A stretch of DNA of 64,000 bases from assembly GCA_016788885.1 (NCBI GenBank), contig JAEURX010000006.1:1-64000 (forward strand). Reading direction: 5' to 3'. The notes beneath the pieces are model-generated. The model was not told the origin of the DNA, searched no databases, and saw only the letters and a list, made by a program, of their open reading frames with translations. The stretch is from Nitrospira sp. (lineage in GTDB: Bacteria; Nitrospirota; Nitrospiria; Nitrospirales; Nitrospiraceae). The stretch's first letter is position 1. Each line of letters opens with the position of its first letter. Below, one piece after another: positions 51,536 through 61,094 of this stretch. Made by a program: the position numbers and the translations under genes.

Positions 51536-52519
51536 TCAGTTCTGCCCCAAGGCATCGGTCAACTGCGCAGCGGTGACGGTGGCGGTGCCGATCATGCCGA
51601 CGACAACTCCGGCCGCTTGATTGGCGAGTATGGCCGCTTCTCGCATGTTGGCGCCGGTCGAAAGGGCCAAGGCCAGGGTCCCGACGACTGTGTCGCCGGC
51701 TCCCGTCACGTCATAGACCTGCCGGGCACGTGTCGGAATATGCCAGTGGTCGCCATGGCTCTGGTAGACACTCATGCCTCGCTCACCTCGTGTGACGAGT
51801 ACGGTTTGGCACCCCAATCGTTGGCGCAGAACCATCCCGGCTTTGTTGATCGTCTTATCATCCTCCCCTTGCACGCCGGCCGCTTGGGTGGCCTCGAGAT
51901 GGTTGGGGGTGACGACCGTCACGCCCTTGTAATAGCTGAAATGCTCCACCTTGGGATCGACGACAATGGGGATCTTGCGCTGTCCCGCCAAACGAGTCAA
52001 CTCGGTCATCAGCGAGGCCGTGACGACGCCTTTGGCGTAATCGGAGACCACCAGGCAGGACAGTTCCTTCAGCCGTGATTCGACGTACCGGAGGATCCGA
52101 CGTTGCAGAAGGCTGGAGAGTTCGTTCCGGCGTTCCACGTCGTAGCGGACGATTTGTTGGTTGTGAGCAACGACGCGTGACTTCCGTGTGGTCGGCCGGC
52201 TCTGATCGATAATGACTCCGCCGCGACCCTGGCGGCGGCCACCCAATTCTTTCAACAGCAGCCGTCCGCTCTCGTCCGCTCCGATGACCCCGCAGATATC
52301 CGCTTGGCCGCCCAGCGCGAGAATGTTGTTGAAGACGTTGGCCGCACCGCCGAGCTTGAGTGATTCTGATTCGACGTGGACCACCGGCACGGGGGCTTCC
52401 GGAGAAATTCTGCTGACTCGTCCCCACACGTAGTGATCCAGGATCAAGTCCCCGATGACCAGCACGCTGGCCTGCGGGAAGCGCTGGATATACGTGCTGA
52501 GTGCGACCTGATCCACCAT
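51536..52519 (-). CDS. hldE: D-glycero-beta-D-manno-heptose-7-phosphate kinase domain protein (RfaE1/HldE-N)
   Basis: A 327-residue PfkB-type kinase from ATG 52519 that phosphorylates heptose-7-P in ADP-heptose synthesis. Segments are VLVIGDLILDHYVWG, KLGGAANVFNNILALG, VVTPNHLEATQAAG and the PfkB motif DVTGAGDTVVG with the catalytic Asp. It ends after the kinase domain: the nucleotidyltransferase half of HldE is missing and must be encoded elsewhere. kdsB overlaps or touches its end. Confidence 0.85.
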   Translation of the reverse strand: MVDQVALSTYIQRFPQASVLVIGDLILDHYVWGRVSRISPEAPVPVVHVESESLKLGGAANVFNNILALGGQADICGVIGADESGRLLLKELGGRRQGRGGVIIDQSRPTTRKSRVVAHNQQIVRYDVERRNELSSLLQRRILRYVESRLKELSCLVVSDYAKGVVTASLMTELTRLAGQRKIPIVVDPKVEHFSYYKGVTVVTPNHLEATQAAGVQGEDDKTINKAGMVLRQRLGCQTVLVTRGERGMSVYQSHGDHWHIPTRARQVYDVTGAGDTVVGTLALALSTGANMREAAILANQAAGVVVGMIGTATVTAAQLTDALGQN

Positions 52520-52569
52520 CGGATCTTCGCTTCCCTGCCCGCTCCACGGACCGGTTTGTCCGGACCGTC

Positions 52570-53346
52570 CTACTGGATGGCTTTTCCTAACCTTTCCCAT
52601 CGTACCCATTCCGTCCACGATCCTTGGCCGCTCCACGACCAGTAAATGCGAAACGCTTTGCCGCGCACCTTCTCCGTGCGCACATAGCCCCAGAACCGAC
52701 TGTCGAGACTGTGATCCCGGTTGTCTCCCATCACGAAGTACGCATCCTCCGGTACCGTCACCGGGCCGAAATTATCGCGCGGGCTGATGTGCCCGTCATG
52801 GATGGGTGGATCGGTGTGTTGCGTGAAGGCCTTATCCTCGAACGGCGTCCCGTTGATATGGACGACCTTGTTGCGCACCTGAATCGTGTCGCCAGGCAGC
52901 CCGATCACGCGCTTGATGAAGTCCTTGTCTTCATCTTCGGGAAATCGAAATACGATGATGTCGCCGCGCTGGATCGAACCGAACGGAATCACGGTTCGCG
53001 AGGAATAACAGGTGACCGGAGGAAAGCCCGGTTGAAACTTGCAGTCGGTGGGCCACTGGAGGCCATAGGATAACTTGCTGACGAGGATATGATCCCCGAC
53101 CAGGAGGGTGGGAATCATCGAACCGGATGGAATTTTGAACGCCTGCACCACGAACACGCGGATCGCGAACGCGAGCAACATCGCGATGATGATCGCCTCT
53201 GCGTATTCGCGTAGGATCGACTTGTGGGCCGGTTGCTCAGCCACGACGAGGCGTGCTTCGTTGGTCGTCTGTTCGGTGGGAGTGGGCGTCGTGTGGTCGT
53301 TCGTCGCGGGAACCTCATCGGGACGAGCATTGGGATCGACGCTCAT
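52570..53346 (-). CDS. lepB: Signal peptidase I
   Basis: A 258-residue inner-membrane leader peptidase. An acidic, Thr-rich N-terminal tail of about 40 residues precedes one transmembrane helix ([19 protein letters not shown]), then the catalytic Ser in [11 protein letters not shown], the Lys in [14 protein letters not shown] and the [11 protein letters not shown] box. Its ATG overlaps the lepA stop by 4 bases, the usual lepA-lepB order. Confidence 0.95.
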   Translation of the reverse strand: MSVDPNARPDEVPATNDHTTPTPTEQTTNEARLVVAEQPAHKSILREYAEAIIIAMLLAFAIRVFVVQAFKIPSGSMIPTLLVGDHILVSKLSYGLQWPTDCKFQPGFPPVTCYSSRTVIPFGSIQRGDIIVFRFPEDEDKDFIKRVIGLPGDTIQVRNKVVHINGTPFEDKAFTQHTDPPIHDGHISPRDNFGPVTVPEDAYFVMGDNRDHSLDSRFWGYVRTEKVRGKAFRIYWSWSGQGSWTEWVRWERLGKAIQ

Positions 53347-55154
53347 TCCTCGCCCACCTTCAGGATGGCCAGAAACGCTTCCTGTGGGACTTCCACGCGT
53401 CCCACCGCCTTCATGCGCTTTTTGCCTTCCTTCTGCTTCTCCCACAGTTTGCGTTTGCGGGAAATGTCGCCGCCGTAACATTTGGCCGTGACATTCTTCT
53501 TGATGGCGCCGATGGTTTCGCGGGCGATGATTTTATTGCCGATGGCCGCTTGAATGGCGATCTCGAACATTTGTTTGGGAATAAGTTCCTTCATCTTCTC
53601 GGCGACCTGGCGCCCGCGCTGATAGGCCCGTTCCTTATGGGTGATAAACGAGAGCGCATCGACCGGCTCGCCGTTGAGCAAAATGTCCAGCCGCACCAGT
53701 TCGGACTCGCGGTAGCCGAGGAGTTCATAATCGAGCGACGCATACCCCTGGGTCTTGGATTTGAGCTTGTCGTAAAAATCCAGGATGACTTCGTTGAGCG
53801 GCAATTCATAGGCGATGACCACACGAGTGGGATCCAGGTAGTGAATGCTTCGCTGAATACCCCGCCGCTCCTGACACAGTTGCAACAACGTCCCGAGGTA
53901 CCGTTCCGGCGCAATCAGCGTGGCCAGAATGAAGGGTTCCTCGAAGGACTCAATCGAACTCGGCTCGGGCAGGTCTGCCGGGTTGTTGAGCTCCAACACG
54001 TCGCCGCTGGTGGTGAGGATCCGGTAGATGACGGTGGGCGCGGTCGTGATCAGCGTCAGCCCGTATTCCCGCTCCAGCCGCTCCTGAATAATTTCCATAT
54101 GCAGCAGACCGAGGAACCCGCAACGAAATCCGAAGCCGAGCGCCAACGAGGTTTCCGGCTCGTAGATAAATGAGGAATCGTTCAGTCGCAATTTGAGCAA
54201 GGCATCGCGCAGATCTTCATAGCGTGCGGTGTCCGTCGAATAGAGTCCGCAAAAGACCAGTGGCTTCACTTCCTTGTAGCCGGGAAATGGCTGGTCTGTC
54301 GGGCGGGCGGCATCGGTTAAGGTGTCGCCGATCTTCACGTCGGCCACTTCCTTCATGTTGGCGCAGAGATAGCCGACCTCTCCCGTCAGGAGTTGCGTGC
54401 CCTTCGTTCGTTTCGGCGTGAATTGCCCGACTTCCGTCACCTCGAACAAGCGGTCATTCGACATCACCTTGATTTTCATGCCCGGGCGCACGGACCCGTC
54501 GATGATGCGGGTCAGCACGATCACGCCCTGATAGTTATCGAACCAGGAATCGAAGATCAGCGCTTTGAGCGGGCGAGTCGGGTCCCCGGACGGTGGCGGA
54601 ATGCGTTTGACGATGGCCTCGAGCACTTCCGGAACGCCGAGTCCCTCCTTCGCGCTCACGAGCATGGCATCGGTGGCATCCAACGTCAGCACGTCGGAAA
54701 TCTGTTGCTTGGTGCCTTCGACGTCGGCGCTGGCAAGATCGATCTTATTGATGACCGGGATGATGGTGTGGTGGTTGCCCATGGCCAGGTTCACGTTGGC
54801 GATGGTCTGGGCCTGAACACCTTGTGTCGCATCGACCAGCAGGAGCGATCCCTCGCACGCCGCGAGACTTCGCGAGACTTCGTACGTGAAGTCGACGTGC
54901 CCCGGCGTATCGATCAAATGCAGTAAATAGGTCTTCCCGTCCTGAGCCTTGTAGCGGATGGCCACGGCATGAGCTTTGATGGTGATACCACGCTCACGCT
55001 CCAGGTCCATCGCGTCGAGGATCTGCTCCTTCGCTTCCCGGGCAGTCACTGCGCCAGTTGCGTCAAGGAGCCGGTCGGCGAGGGTCGATTTACCGTGATC
55101 GATATGGGCGATGATCGAGAAATTTCGGATGAGACTTTGCAAATCCTGGCTCAT
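53343..55154 (-). CDS. lepA: Elongation factor 4
   Basis: A 603-residue translational GTPase (EF4/LepA) that acts on stalled or misassembled ribosomes. G1 is [16 protein letters not shown]3 DTPGHVDF and G4 NKIDL; the C-terminal domain ends with [10 protein letters not shown] and [16 protein letters not shown], family markers. The ATG at 55154 is 12 bases after its consensus promoter region. First gene of a probable long minus-strand transcript. Confidence 0.97.
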   Translation of the reverse strand: MSQDLQSLIRNFSIIAHIDHGKSTLADRLLDATGAVTAREAKEQILDAMDLERERGITIKAHAVAIRYKAQDGKTYLLHLIDTPGHVDFTYEVSRSLAACEGSLLLVDATQGVQAQTIANVNLAMGNHHTIIPVINKIDLASADVEGTKQQISDVLTLDATDAMLVSAKEGLGVPEVLEAIVKRIPPPSGDPTRPLKALIFDSWFDNYQGVIVLTRIIDGSVRPGMKIKVMSNDRLFEVTEVGQFTPKRTKGTQLLTGEVGYLCANMKEVADVKIGDTLTDAARPTDQPFPGYKEVKPLVFCGLYSTDTARYEDLRDALLKLRLNDSSFIYEPETSLALGFGFRCGFLGLLHMEIIQERLEREYGLTLITTAPTVIYRILTTSGDVLELNNPADLPEPSSIESFEEPFILATLIAPERYLGTLLQLCQERRGIQRSIHYLDPTRVVIAYELPLNEVILDFYDKLKSKTQGYASLDYELLGYRESELVRLDILLNGEPVDALSFITHKERAYQRGRQVAEKMKELIPKQMFEIAIQAAIGNKIIARETIGAIKKNVTAKCYGGDISRKRKLWEKQKEGKKRMKAVGRVEVPQEAFLAILKVGEE

Positions 55155-55172
55155 GTTCCCCAAAATCGATTC

Positions 55173-55201
55173 ATTATAGTGACCGCCTCTAACGTTGTCA
55201 A
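55173..55201 (-). promoter_or_regulatory. Perfect consensus sigma70 promoter of lepA
   Basis: On the minus strand TTGACA (55201-55196), 17 bases, TATAAT (55178-55173). Predicted start near 55166, with a short leader before the lepA ATG. Its -35 box overlaps the -35 box of the rightward promoter by 5 bases. Confidence 0.85.
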
Positions 55202-55223
55202 AGAAATCGCCCGCCGGTATAAT
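55195..55223 (+). promoter_or_regulatory. Divergent promoter of bioA, sharing the -35 box
   Basis: TTGTCA (55195-55200), 17 bases, TATAAT (55218-55223). It runs opposite to the lepA promoter and would start near 55230, giving a leader of about 65 bases before bioA. Confidence 0.75.
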
Positions 55224-55296
55224 CCGCGCGCGGCGCGGCGTTTCACATCGAACAGTCCCCTGCCGCGCGATCACGGCGACACCCCGCATCATTCAC

Positions 55297-56679
55297 ATGA
55301 CACGTCCATCCAAACGTCTGCCGCTTGCTGCCTGGGATCATACGTATCTCTGGCACCCGTTCACGCAGATGCAGGAATGGGAGGCGGATGCACCTGTGAT
55401 CATTGCACAGGGCAAGGGGTCGTACCTCATTGATACGGAGGGACGGAAATACCTGGACGGTACGTCGTCCGTCTGGGTGAACCTCCATGGGCACCGGCAT
55501 CCGGTGCTCGATCGCGCACTCACGGCGCAGCTCAAGCAGATCGCACACTCGACGTTCCTCGGTCTCTCCAATCCTCCGGCGATTCGCCTTGCGAGGGAGC
55601 TGATCCGGATTGCGCCGAAGGGGCTTCGCCGCGTGTTTTATTCCGACAACGGTTCGACGGCGGTGGAAATAGCGCTCAAGATGGCGGTGCAATACTGGCA
55701 ACAGGCACAGCCGGCAGCGGGACCGAAACAGTCCTTTGTGCATTTAAAAATGGCCTACCACGGCGACACGATCGGTGCGGTCAGTGTGGGCAACATTGAA
55801 CTCTTCCACGGGCGGTTCAAACCGCTGCTTTTCCCCACGCATCAGGTCGAGCCGCCCTACTGCTATCGCTGCCCGCTGGGACGCACCTACCCTGCTTGTG
55901 ACATGGCCTGCATCGACCCGCTCGAAGCGCTGCTGAAGACTCGACATCGAGAATTGGCAGGCGTGATCCTCGAACCGCTCGTGCAGGCGGCGGCCGGGAT
56001 GATGGTGGCCCCGCCCGGGTACTTGGCACGCGTACGCGAGCTCTGCACCACGTACAAGGTGTTGCTGATCGTCGATGAAGTGGCGACCGGATTCGGACGG
56101 ACCGGCAAGATGTTTGCGTGCCAGCACGAGGGGGTGACACCTGACCTGATGGCGATCAGCAAGGGGCTGACGGGCGGGTATATGCCGTTGGCTGCCACGT
56201 TGACTACCGAGGAAGTGTATCGTGCCTTCCTCGGCCGCTATGACGAATGGAAAACGTTTTTTCACGGCCATAGCTACACCGGAAATCCTCTGGGGTGCGC
56301 CGTCGCCCTGGCCAATCTGGAGATTTTCAAACGAGAGCAGACCCTCACACAGGTACGGAAGAAATCGCGCTTGCTGGCTCGACTCTTACAGCCTTTAGCC
56401 GAGTTGACGCATGTGGGCGACATTCGCCAACGCGGATTCATGGTCGGCATCGAGTTCGTGCAGGATCGGCATACCAAAACTCCCTATCCGCTCGAACATC
56501 GCATGGGGCATCGTGTGGCGCAGGCCTGCCGGCTCCGTGGACTCTTGCTGCGGCCGCTCGGCAACGTGATGGCGCTGATCCCTCCCCTCTCCATCACACC
56601 TCGGGAACTCACCAGGATGGTGGCAATTTTGTACAGTGCGATTCGCGAGACGACCGAGAATTTTCCCGCCTCCACGTAG
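55297..56679 (+). CDS. bioA: Adenosylmethionine-8-amino-7-oxononanoate aminotransferase
   Basis: A 460-residue PLP aminotransferase of biotin synthesis (KAPA to DAPA with SAM as amino donor). WHPFTQMQEW near the start binds the substrate, then GHRHPVLD, YSDNGSTAVEIALKMA, AYHGDTIGA, DEVATGFGRTG and the PLP lysine in AISKGLTGGYMPLA. The frame opens earlier, but the ATG at 55297 gives the family start. No ribosome site is clear. Other bio genes are not in the window. Confidence 0.93.
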   Translation: MTRPSKRLPLAAWDHTYLWHPFTQMQEWEADAPVIIAQGKGSYLIDTEGRKYLDGTSSVWVNLHGHRHPVLDRALTAQLKQIAHSTFLGLSNPPAIRLARELIRIAPKGLRRVFYSDNGSTAVEIALKMAVQYWQQAQPAAGPKQSFVHLKMAYHGDTIGAVSVGNIELFHGRFKPLLFPTHQVEPPYCYRCPLGRTYPACDMACIDPLEALLKTRHRELAGVILEPLVQAAAGMMVAPPGYLARVRELCTTYKVLLIVDEVATGFGRTGKMFACQHEGVTPDLMAISKGLTGGYMPLAATLTTEEVYRAFLGRYDEWKTFFHGHSYTGNPLGCAVALANLEIFKREQTLTQVRKKSRLLARLLQPLAELTHVGDIRQRGFMVGIEFVQDRHTKTPYPLEHRMGHRVAQACRLRGLLLRPLGNVMALIPPLSITPRELTRMVAILYSAIRETTENFPAST

Positions 56680-56854
56680 AACTGCTTGTCTTTTGCGCTG
56701 ATTTCCGCTCGCGAGCCGCCTTCACTACGTGTTCACACTGGAACAGGGCCTCGACGTGTTTTGTGCAGCGTCGGGGCCTCGCCGAAAGCTGAAAATCAGG
56801 TGCTACACTTGATTTTATGCTGCGTTACGCACTGGCCCCGGCGAGCACGATTTC

Positions 56855-58081
56855 ATGACGACCCGTCGGATGATTCGGGTCCTGTGTCTGTTTCTGTTCC
56901 TGCCCTCATCACTCTGGGCCGAAGACCAGCACCAGTCGGAGCTCCTGCTTCAGCGCATACAATTCAGCGACACGGCCCGGGAATCAGGCGCCTCCGCGAT
57001 TCCGTATTCGATCGCCTCCCCGGTCTTGCATACGTCCTTTCACGCGACGTCATTTGCACCGCCGGAGACATCTACCAGATTGAAAGATCTGGTGCCCGAC
57101 TCTGACCGTCCTCAAACCAAAGGTGTCGGCGCCAATTCCACCTGGCTCAAGGGCCATCTGACGGCAGAAGGTGAAGTCGCGAACAATGCGACCAATGACG
57201 CGGGCATGAGCACCCGCATCGATCGGCGCGATGACGGGGCGACACGCATGGTGCGCATGGGGTTGACCGGCATCAACGGGCCGATGCGTTATGGCATCAC
57301 GTATCGATCGGCGGGGAAGGCGTTCTTCAACTCGCCGGACCAGACGGTTCGGGAAATGTGGGCGGAATGGGGGCTGGGCATTGCCAAGCTGCGCAGTTCG
57401 TCCGGACAGACCTGGAACAATGTGGATCTGGATCCGACCCGGCCCCGTATTCAACAGAACGTTAACCGGGTCGGGATCGCATTGGTGAAGCCGGCGTGGC
57501 CGGAATTCAGCCTCACCTATGCGCGCAGCGCCATGGCCAGCAATTTCACCCCCACCGGGATAAGCCAGCAGCGGAGCCAAAGTAACAGCATGGAGGCGGC
57601 TCTTGCCTATACCGGGCTGACCTGGAATGCTCGGGTGTCATCGAGCTACATCCTGACCAGCGATGAGATGCGGGGCGGTGCAGAATCGACGACGTTTGCC
57701 CAAACTCTGATCGCAACTTATCGACCGCTCAATACCTTAACCTTCGCTCCGACGCTCAGCTACCGCTCGGAAACGCAGAGGTGGTCGGGCGCCAAGATTC
57801 AAACCCCGACAGCGTCGGTGTCATTGCTGTACAAACAGAGTCATCGGTTGCTGGTCAGTGCGGCAGGCGGATACACGAGCACGAAGTCGAGCGATGGCCT
57901 CATTGGAACGGAGAGCATTGTGGGGCGGGGGATGTGCGCGTTTAACCTGAACCCGATCTACGGCCACCCGACGACGTTGTCCTTGGAGGCGTCCTACACC
58001 AACACAACGAATCGGACGGTCGCCGGGGTTGATACCGAAGACCTTTCAGGCTTGGTCCGGATTCTCGTCGCGGCGCTTTAA
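56855..58081 (+). CDS. Outer-membrane beta-barrel protein, unknown
   Basis: A 408-residue protein with a signal peptide (RVLCLFLFLPSSLWA, cut after about residue 22). After an N-terminal stretch of about 80 residues, strands alternate (LTGINGPMRYGITYRS, FSLTYARSAMASNF, TLSLEASYTNTTNR) and the chain ends VAAL. The pattern fits a barrel; no family recognised. Single gene, 175 bases after bioA on the same strand. Confidence 0.65.
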   Translation: MTTRRMIRVLCLFLFLPSSLWAEDQHQSELLLQRIQFSDTARESGASAIPYSIASPVLHTSFHATSFAPPETSTRLKDLVPDSDRPQTKGVGANSTWLKGHLTAEGEVANNATNDAGMSTRIDRRDDGATRMVRMGLTGINGPMRYGITYRSAGKAFFNSPDQTVREMWAEWGLGIAKLRSSSGQTWNNVDLDPTRPRIQQNVNRVGIALVKPAWPEFSLTYARSAMASNFTPTGISQQRSQSNSMEAALAYTGLTWNARVSSSYILTSDEMRGGAESTTFAQTLIATYRPLNTLTFAPTLSYRSETQRWSGAKIQTPTASVSLLYKQSHRLLVSAAGGYTSTKSSDGLIGTESIVGRGMCAFNLNPIYGHPTTLSLEASYTNTTNRTVAGVDTEDLSGLVRILVAAL

Positions 58082-58105
58082 GTCGCGCAGTTCCTTCCTG
58101 CGTCG

Positions 58106-59254
58106 CTAGGCCCCTTCGGTTGCCGAGTCCCCTTCAACCAGATGGCTCAAGGACGACGGGCTAAGCAGAATTCGCTCTCCCGTGGTCACGCCCTCACGAA
58201 TCGTCACCTGATTGTCGGTGACGCTGTCGATGGTGATGGCGCGATCTTCCAGCCGGCCGTTGTCCTTCTGCACCACAATCCACTGTTTTCCGGATCGTTC
58301 CAACACGGCCTGTTTGGGAATGACGATTTTGGGGCGCATGGTATGGCCCGCGATGGTCAGGCGTGCAAACATCTCCGGTTTCAAGCGCCGATCCTGGTTC
58401 GGGACGGATGCGCGGATTTTGATGGTCCTGGTTGCCGGGTCTACCACATCTCCGATGACGGCAATTTTCGCCGGGAATTCAATGCCGGGATAGGCCTCTA
58501 CGGTCATCGCTGCGACCGTACCGACCCGAATTCCCGACAAGTCATGTTCGTAGACATCAGCCACCACCTGCAACCGGTCGAGATTCGCCACGGTGAACAA
58601 CGGGGTGTCCGTCCCTGCTCCGACGATTTGTCCCGGTGTCACGGCGCGCTCCACGACCGTTCCCGTCAACGGGCTGCGTAATTCAAACCGTGAGGTGATT
58701 TGCTGTTGGGCTAGTGGTTTGCTGAGTTCGGCGGCCGGCACGCGCAGCGAGAGGAGCCGCTCCTTCGCCTGTTTGAATTCGGCCCGTTCGCGGTTCAGGT
58801 CGTTCTCCGCATGCTCAAGATCCTTGCGGGACATCGCTTGGGCGTCGTACAGATCCTTCGTCAATTCAAAGTTTCGCTCGGCGAGCCCCCACTCAGAAAT
58901 TTCTTCGACATAGGCGGCATAGGCCCGTGCGATGTCGGCGGCATCGATGACCATCAGCACGTCCCCGGCTTTCACGGCCTGGCCGAGTTTGACCCGCACA
59001 TCCAGCACCGGTCCCTGGAGAGGAGAGGAAATTTTCGAGTAACCATCCTCGGAATAGGTGACGCGGGCAGGCAGGGTCAGGGCCGGGAGCGAGGGTGAGG
59101 CATCGATGCGTAAGGTCTGCAGGTCAACCTGGCGATCGGCGGCAGCGGGCTGCACAGTCTGTTTGGCTGAAGGCGTGGGGGCGTCCGGTTGGCTACAGGC
59201 CGTCAGGGCGAGGCCAACCAAGATGATCTGCAGATGGCGCAAGGGTCGTTTCAT
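58106..59254 (-). CDS. Efflux RND periplasmic adaptor (HlyD/CusB type) lipoprotein
   Basis: A 382-residue lipoprotein (LTACSQPDAP, lipobox Cys about residue 20). Barrel-sandwich, alpha-hairpin and beta-barrel domains can be followed: ISSPLQGPVLDVRVKLGQAVKAGDVLMVID, a coiled helix pair (AERNFELTKDLYDAQAMSRKD), FELRSPLTGTVVERAVTPGQ and AVIGDVVDPATRTIKIRASV. It would link an RND pump to an outer-membrane channel; no pump or channel gene is beside it here, so the partner is elsewhere. Metal (CusB-like) efflux is possible but not shown. Confidence 0.85.
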   Translation of the reverse strand: MKRPLRHLQIILVGLALTACSQPDAPTPSAKQTVQPAAADRQVDLQTLRIDASPSLPALTLPARVTYSEDGYSKISSPLQGPVLDVRVKLGQAVKAGDVLMVIDAADIARAYAAYVEEISEWGLAERNFELTKDLYDAQAMSRKDLEHAENDLNRERAEFKQAKERLLSLRVPAAELSKPLAQQQITSRFELRSPLTGTVVERAVTPGQIVGAGTDTPLFTVANLDRLQVVADVYEHDLSGIRVGTVAAMTVEAYPGIEFPAKIAVIGDVVDPATRTIKIRASVPNQDRRLKPEMFARLTIAGHTMRPKIVIPKQAVLERSGKQWIVVQKDNGRLEDRAITIDSVTDNQVTIREGVTTGERILLSPSSLSHLVEGDSATEGA

Positions 59255-59601
59255 AGCATTTCGTGTCTACGTTCTTGTATATCGGTTATTTCGTCAGCTA
59301 GCTCCACCGGCGAACGTTTCCGGGCGTTTGTCGGGAGTCTTCTGCTAGGAAGATTCGCGAGGGGGACACTCCTCCTGGTCGTCGGCAATTGGTTCTGAAG
59401 TGAAGGGTATTTCCGACAGGGGCGCTCCTGCGAGCGCACAGCCACACTCCCTTGTAGGAATACCGGCAGTTCCCATCAAAAAGAGGCCACAGAAAGCACG
59501 CTTTGAGAACCTAACTCATTAAAACATCGACGACTTTCAGCTGTCAATTAAGGAGGATCGGCAGGAGCGGGCTGCCCCTGGTAGTGAAGAATGGGGCTGG
59601 G
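59255..59601. other. Intergenic region, no gene seen
   Basis: About 350 bases between the adaptor gene and the SAM hydrolase-type gene, both minus-strand. An AAGGAGGA at about 59549 has no start codon at a suitable distance. A short minus frame at 59251-59445 has no ribosome site and overlaps the adaptor start by 4 bases; not supported. No strong promoter found. Confidence 0.5.
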
Positions 59602-60402
59602 TTAACAGAGTTCGATCCGCGCGCCGCGCGCGAGGTTCAACCGGTCCGCCGCGCGGCCTTCCTTCAGGAAGACTTCCACGTATCCGTTGCTGTTGATGAG
59701 CGCGTGTGGGCTGTCCGTCGATCCTTCGGCGTAGGTTCGGACAAGTCCATCGATGGTGATGCCGCCGATGCGGATCAACGGCTCGGAGCGTTTCGACACG
59801 CCGCGAACTTCACGAATATGGTACGAGGTGAGGTTGGAGATCACGTTACCGAAGCGGTCGATGTAGACAATCTCCCCTGTCATCAGATGTTTATCCCACC
59901 CTGGCTCTGTGATCGGCAGGCGTTCATAATTCGGCACAATCCGGCCGAATGAACCGAGCGGCTGTCCCTTCGTCAACCAGGCTGCCGCCGGCGCGAAGAG
60001 GTCGCGTCCATCAAACGTTGCGCCTTCGGAGTCCAAGCGGTACTGCCGGTTTTCCAGGTGTCGGACCTCGACCCCGGTTTCCTCCTGACAGACGTGAGTC
60101 AGGATCCCGTTGTCGGGTCCGAGAAAACAGTACCGCGACGAGGTCACGAGCAGCGGCCGGCGCGTCGTGCCGACGCCAGGGTCGACCACCGCGACATGGA
60201 TGGTGCCATCCGGGAAATAGCGATAGCAGGATTTCAACAGGTATGCAGCATCCGCCACATCATGCGGCGTCACGCGGTGAGTGAGGTCGACGATCTGCGC
60301 CTGCGGGTTGATGTTGAGGATGACGCCCTTCATGCTGGCCACGAAGTAATCGCGGTCGCCGAAATCCGTCAGTAGCGTGATGAGTGGAATCGTTACCGGC
60401 AT
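59602..60402 (-). CDS. SAM hydroxide adenosyltransferase (DUF62 family)
   Basis: A 266-residue member of the DUF62/SalL-fluorinase fold. Motifs are LITLLTDFGDRDYFVASMKG (Asp contacting ribose), VVDPGVGTTRRPLLV, PDNGILTHV and DRFGNVISNL. Characterised relatives hydrolyse S-adenosylmethionine to adenosine and methionine; halogenation needs residues not evident here. Follows greA on the same strand at 79 bases. Confidence 0.85.
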   Translation of the reverse strand: MPVTIPLITLLTDFGDRDYFVASMKGVILNINPQAQIVDLTHRVTPHDVADAAYLLKSCYRYFPDGTIHVAVVDPGVGTTRRPLLVTSSRYCFLGPDNGILTHVCQEETGVEVRHLENRQYRLDSEGATFDGRDLFAPAAAWLTKGQPLGSFGRIVPNYERLPITEPGWDKHLMTGEIVYIDRFGNVISNLTSYHIREVRGVSKRSEPLIRIGGITIDGLVRTYAEGSTDSPHALINSNGYVEVFLKEGRAADRLNLARGARIELC

Positions 60403-60481
60403 GATGTGCGTAAGACCGAACGCGTGAAGGCGCGCTGGGCCGGCGTGCGGAACGCTGAGGCGATGAGCCGTGGCATCGCGA

Positions 60482-60958
60482 CTAGATTTCCTCGAAGCGA
60501 ATTTCCATCACTTCATACTCGACGATTTTGGCCGGTGTTGTCACTTCCACCAGATCCCCGACCCGTTTGCCGATCAGCGCCCGGCCGACAGGCGATTGCA
60601 CCGAGATACGGGAAAACTTGAGGTCCGCTTCATCCTGCCCCACGAGGGTATACTGTTTTTTGGCCTGCGCTTCCTGTTCGATCAGCACCACAGTGGCGCC
60701 GAACACCACGGTGTCACTGGTACGGCCGGCGATGTCAATGATACGGCAGTCGGCCAACTTGCCCTTCAACTCGGCCAATCGGGCCTCGATGAATCCCTGG
60801 CGTTCCTTCGCCGCATCGTATTCGGCGTTCTCGCTCAGATCGCCATGCGCGCGGGCTTCCGCGATCGCCTCAATGACGCGCGGTCGTTCCACCTTGTGCA
60901 GTCGGTCCAATTCGGCCTTTAGCGCTTCATATCCTTTTCTCGTGATCGGTGTCGGCAT
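60482..60958 (-). CDS. greA: Transcription elongation factor GreA
   Basis: A 158-residue coiled-coil factor that rescues backtracked RNA polymerase by stimulating transcript cleavage. ARAHGDLSENAEYDAAKERQ is the acidic tip of the coiled coil; YTLVGQDEADLKFSRISVQSPVGRALIGK is the FKBP-like domain. GGGGGGAAG stands before the ATG. Downstream of carB, 136 bases away, a common order. Confidence 0.96.
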   Translation of the reverse strand: MPTPITRKGYEALKAELDRLHKVERPRVIEAIAEARAHGDLSENAEYDAAKERQGFIEARLAELKGKLADCRIIDIAGRTSDTVVFGATVVLIEQEAQAKKQYTLVGQDEADLKFSRISVQSPVGRALIGKRVGDLVEVTTPAKIVEYEVMEIRFEEI

Positions 60959-61094
60959 ATCTTCCCCCCGATGACCAGTGAAACCGGTGTCCTGAACTGC
61001 GAGTCGCTCTGCCGACTCACATCCAGGCGGGACCTCATTCAGCCGGAGGCCGCCCCGGTACGTCTTGGCGCAAGCCTGTTTGCCCGCGCTCCGC

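Noticed and set aside
59251-59445. 64-codon minus frame overlapping the efflux adaptor start
   Set aside because: No ribosome site, Arg/Pro-rich composition and no pattern suggesting a real protein.
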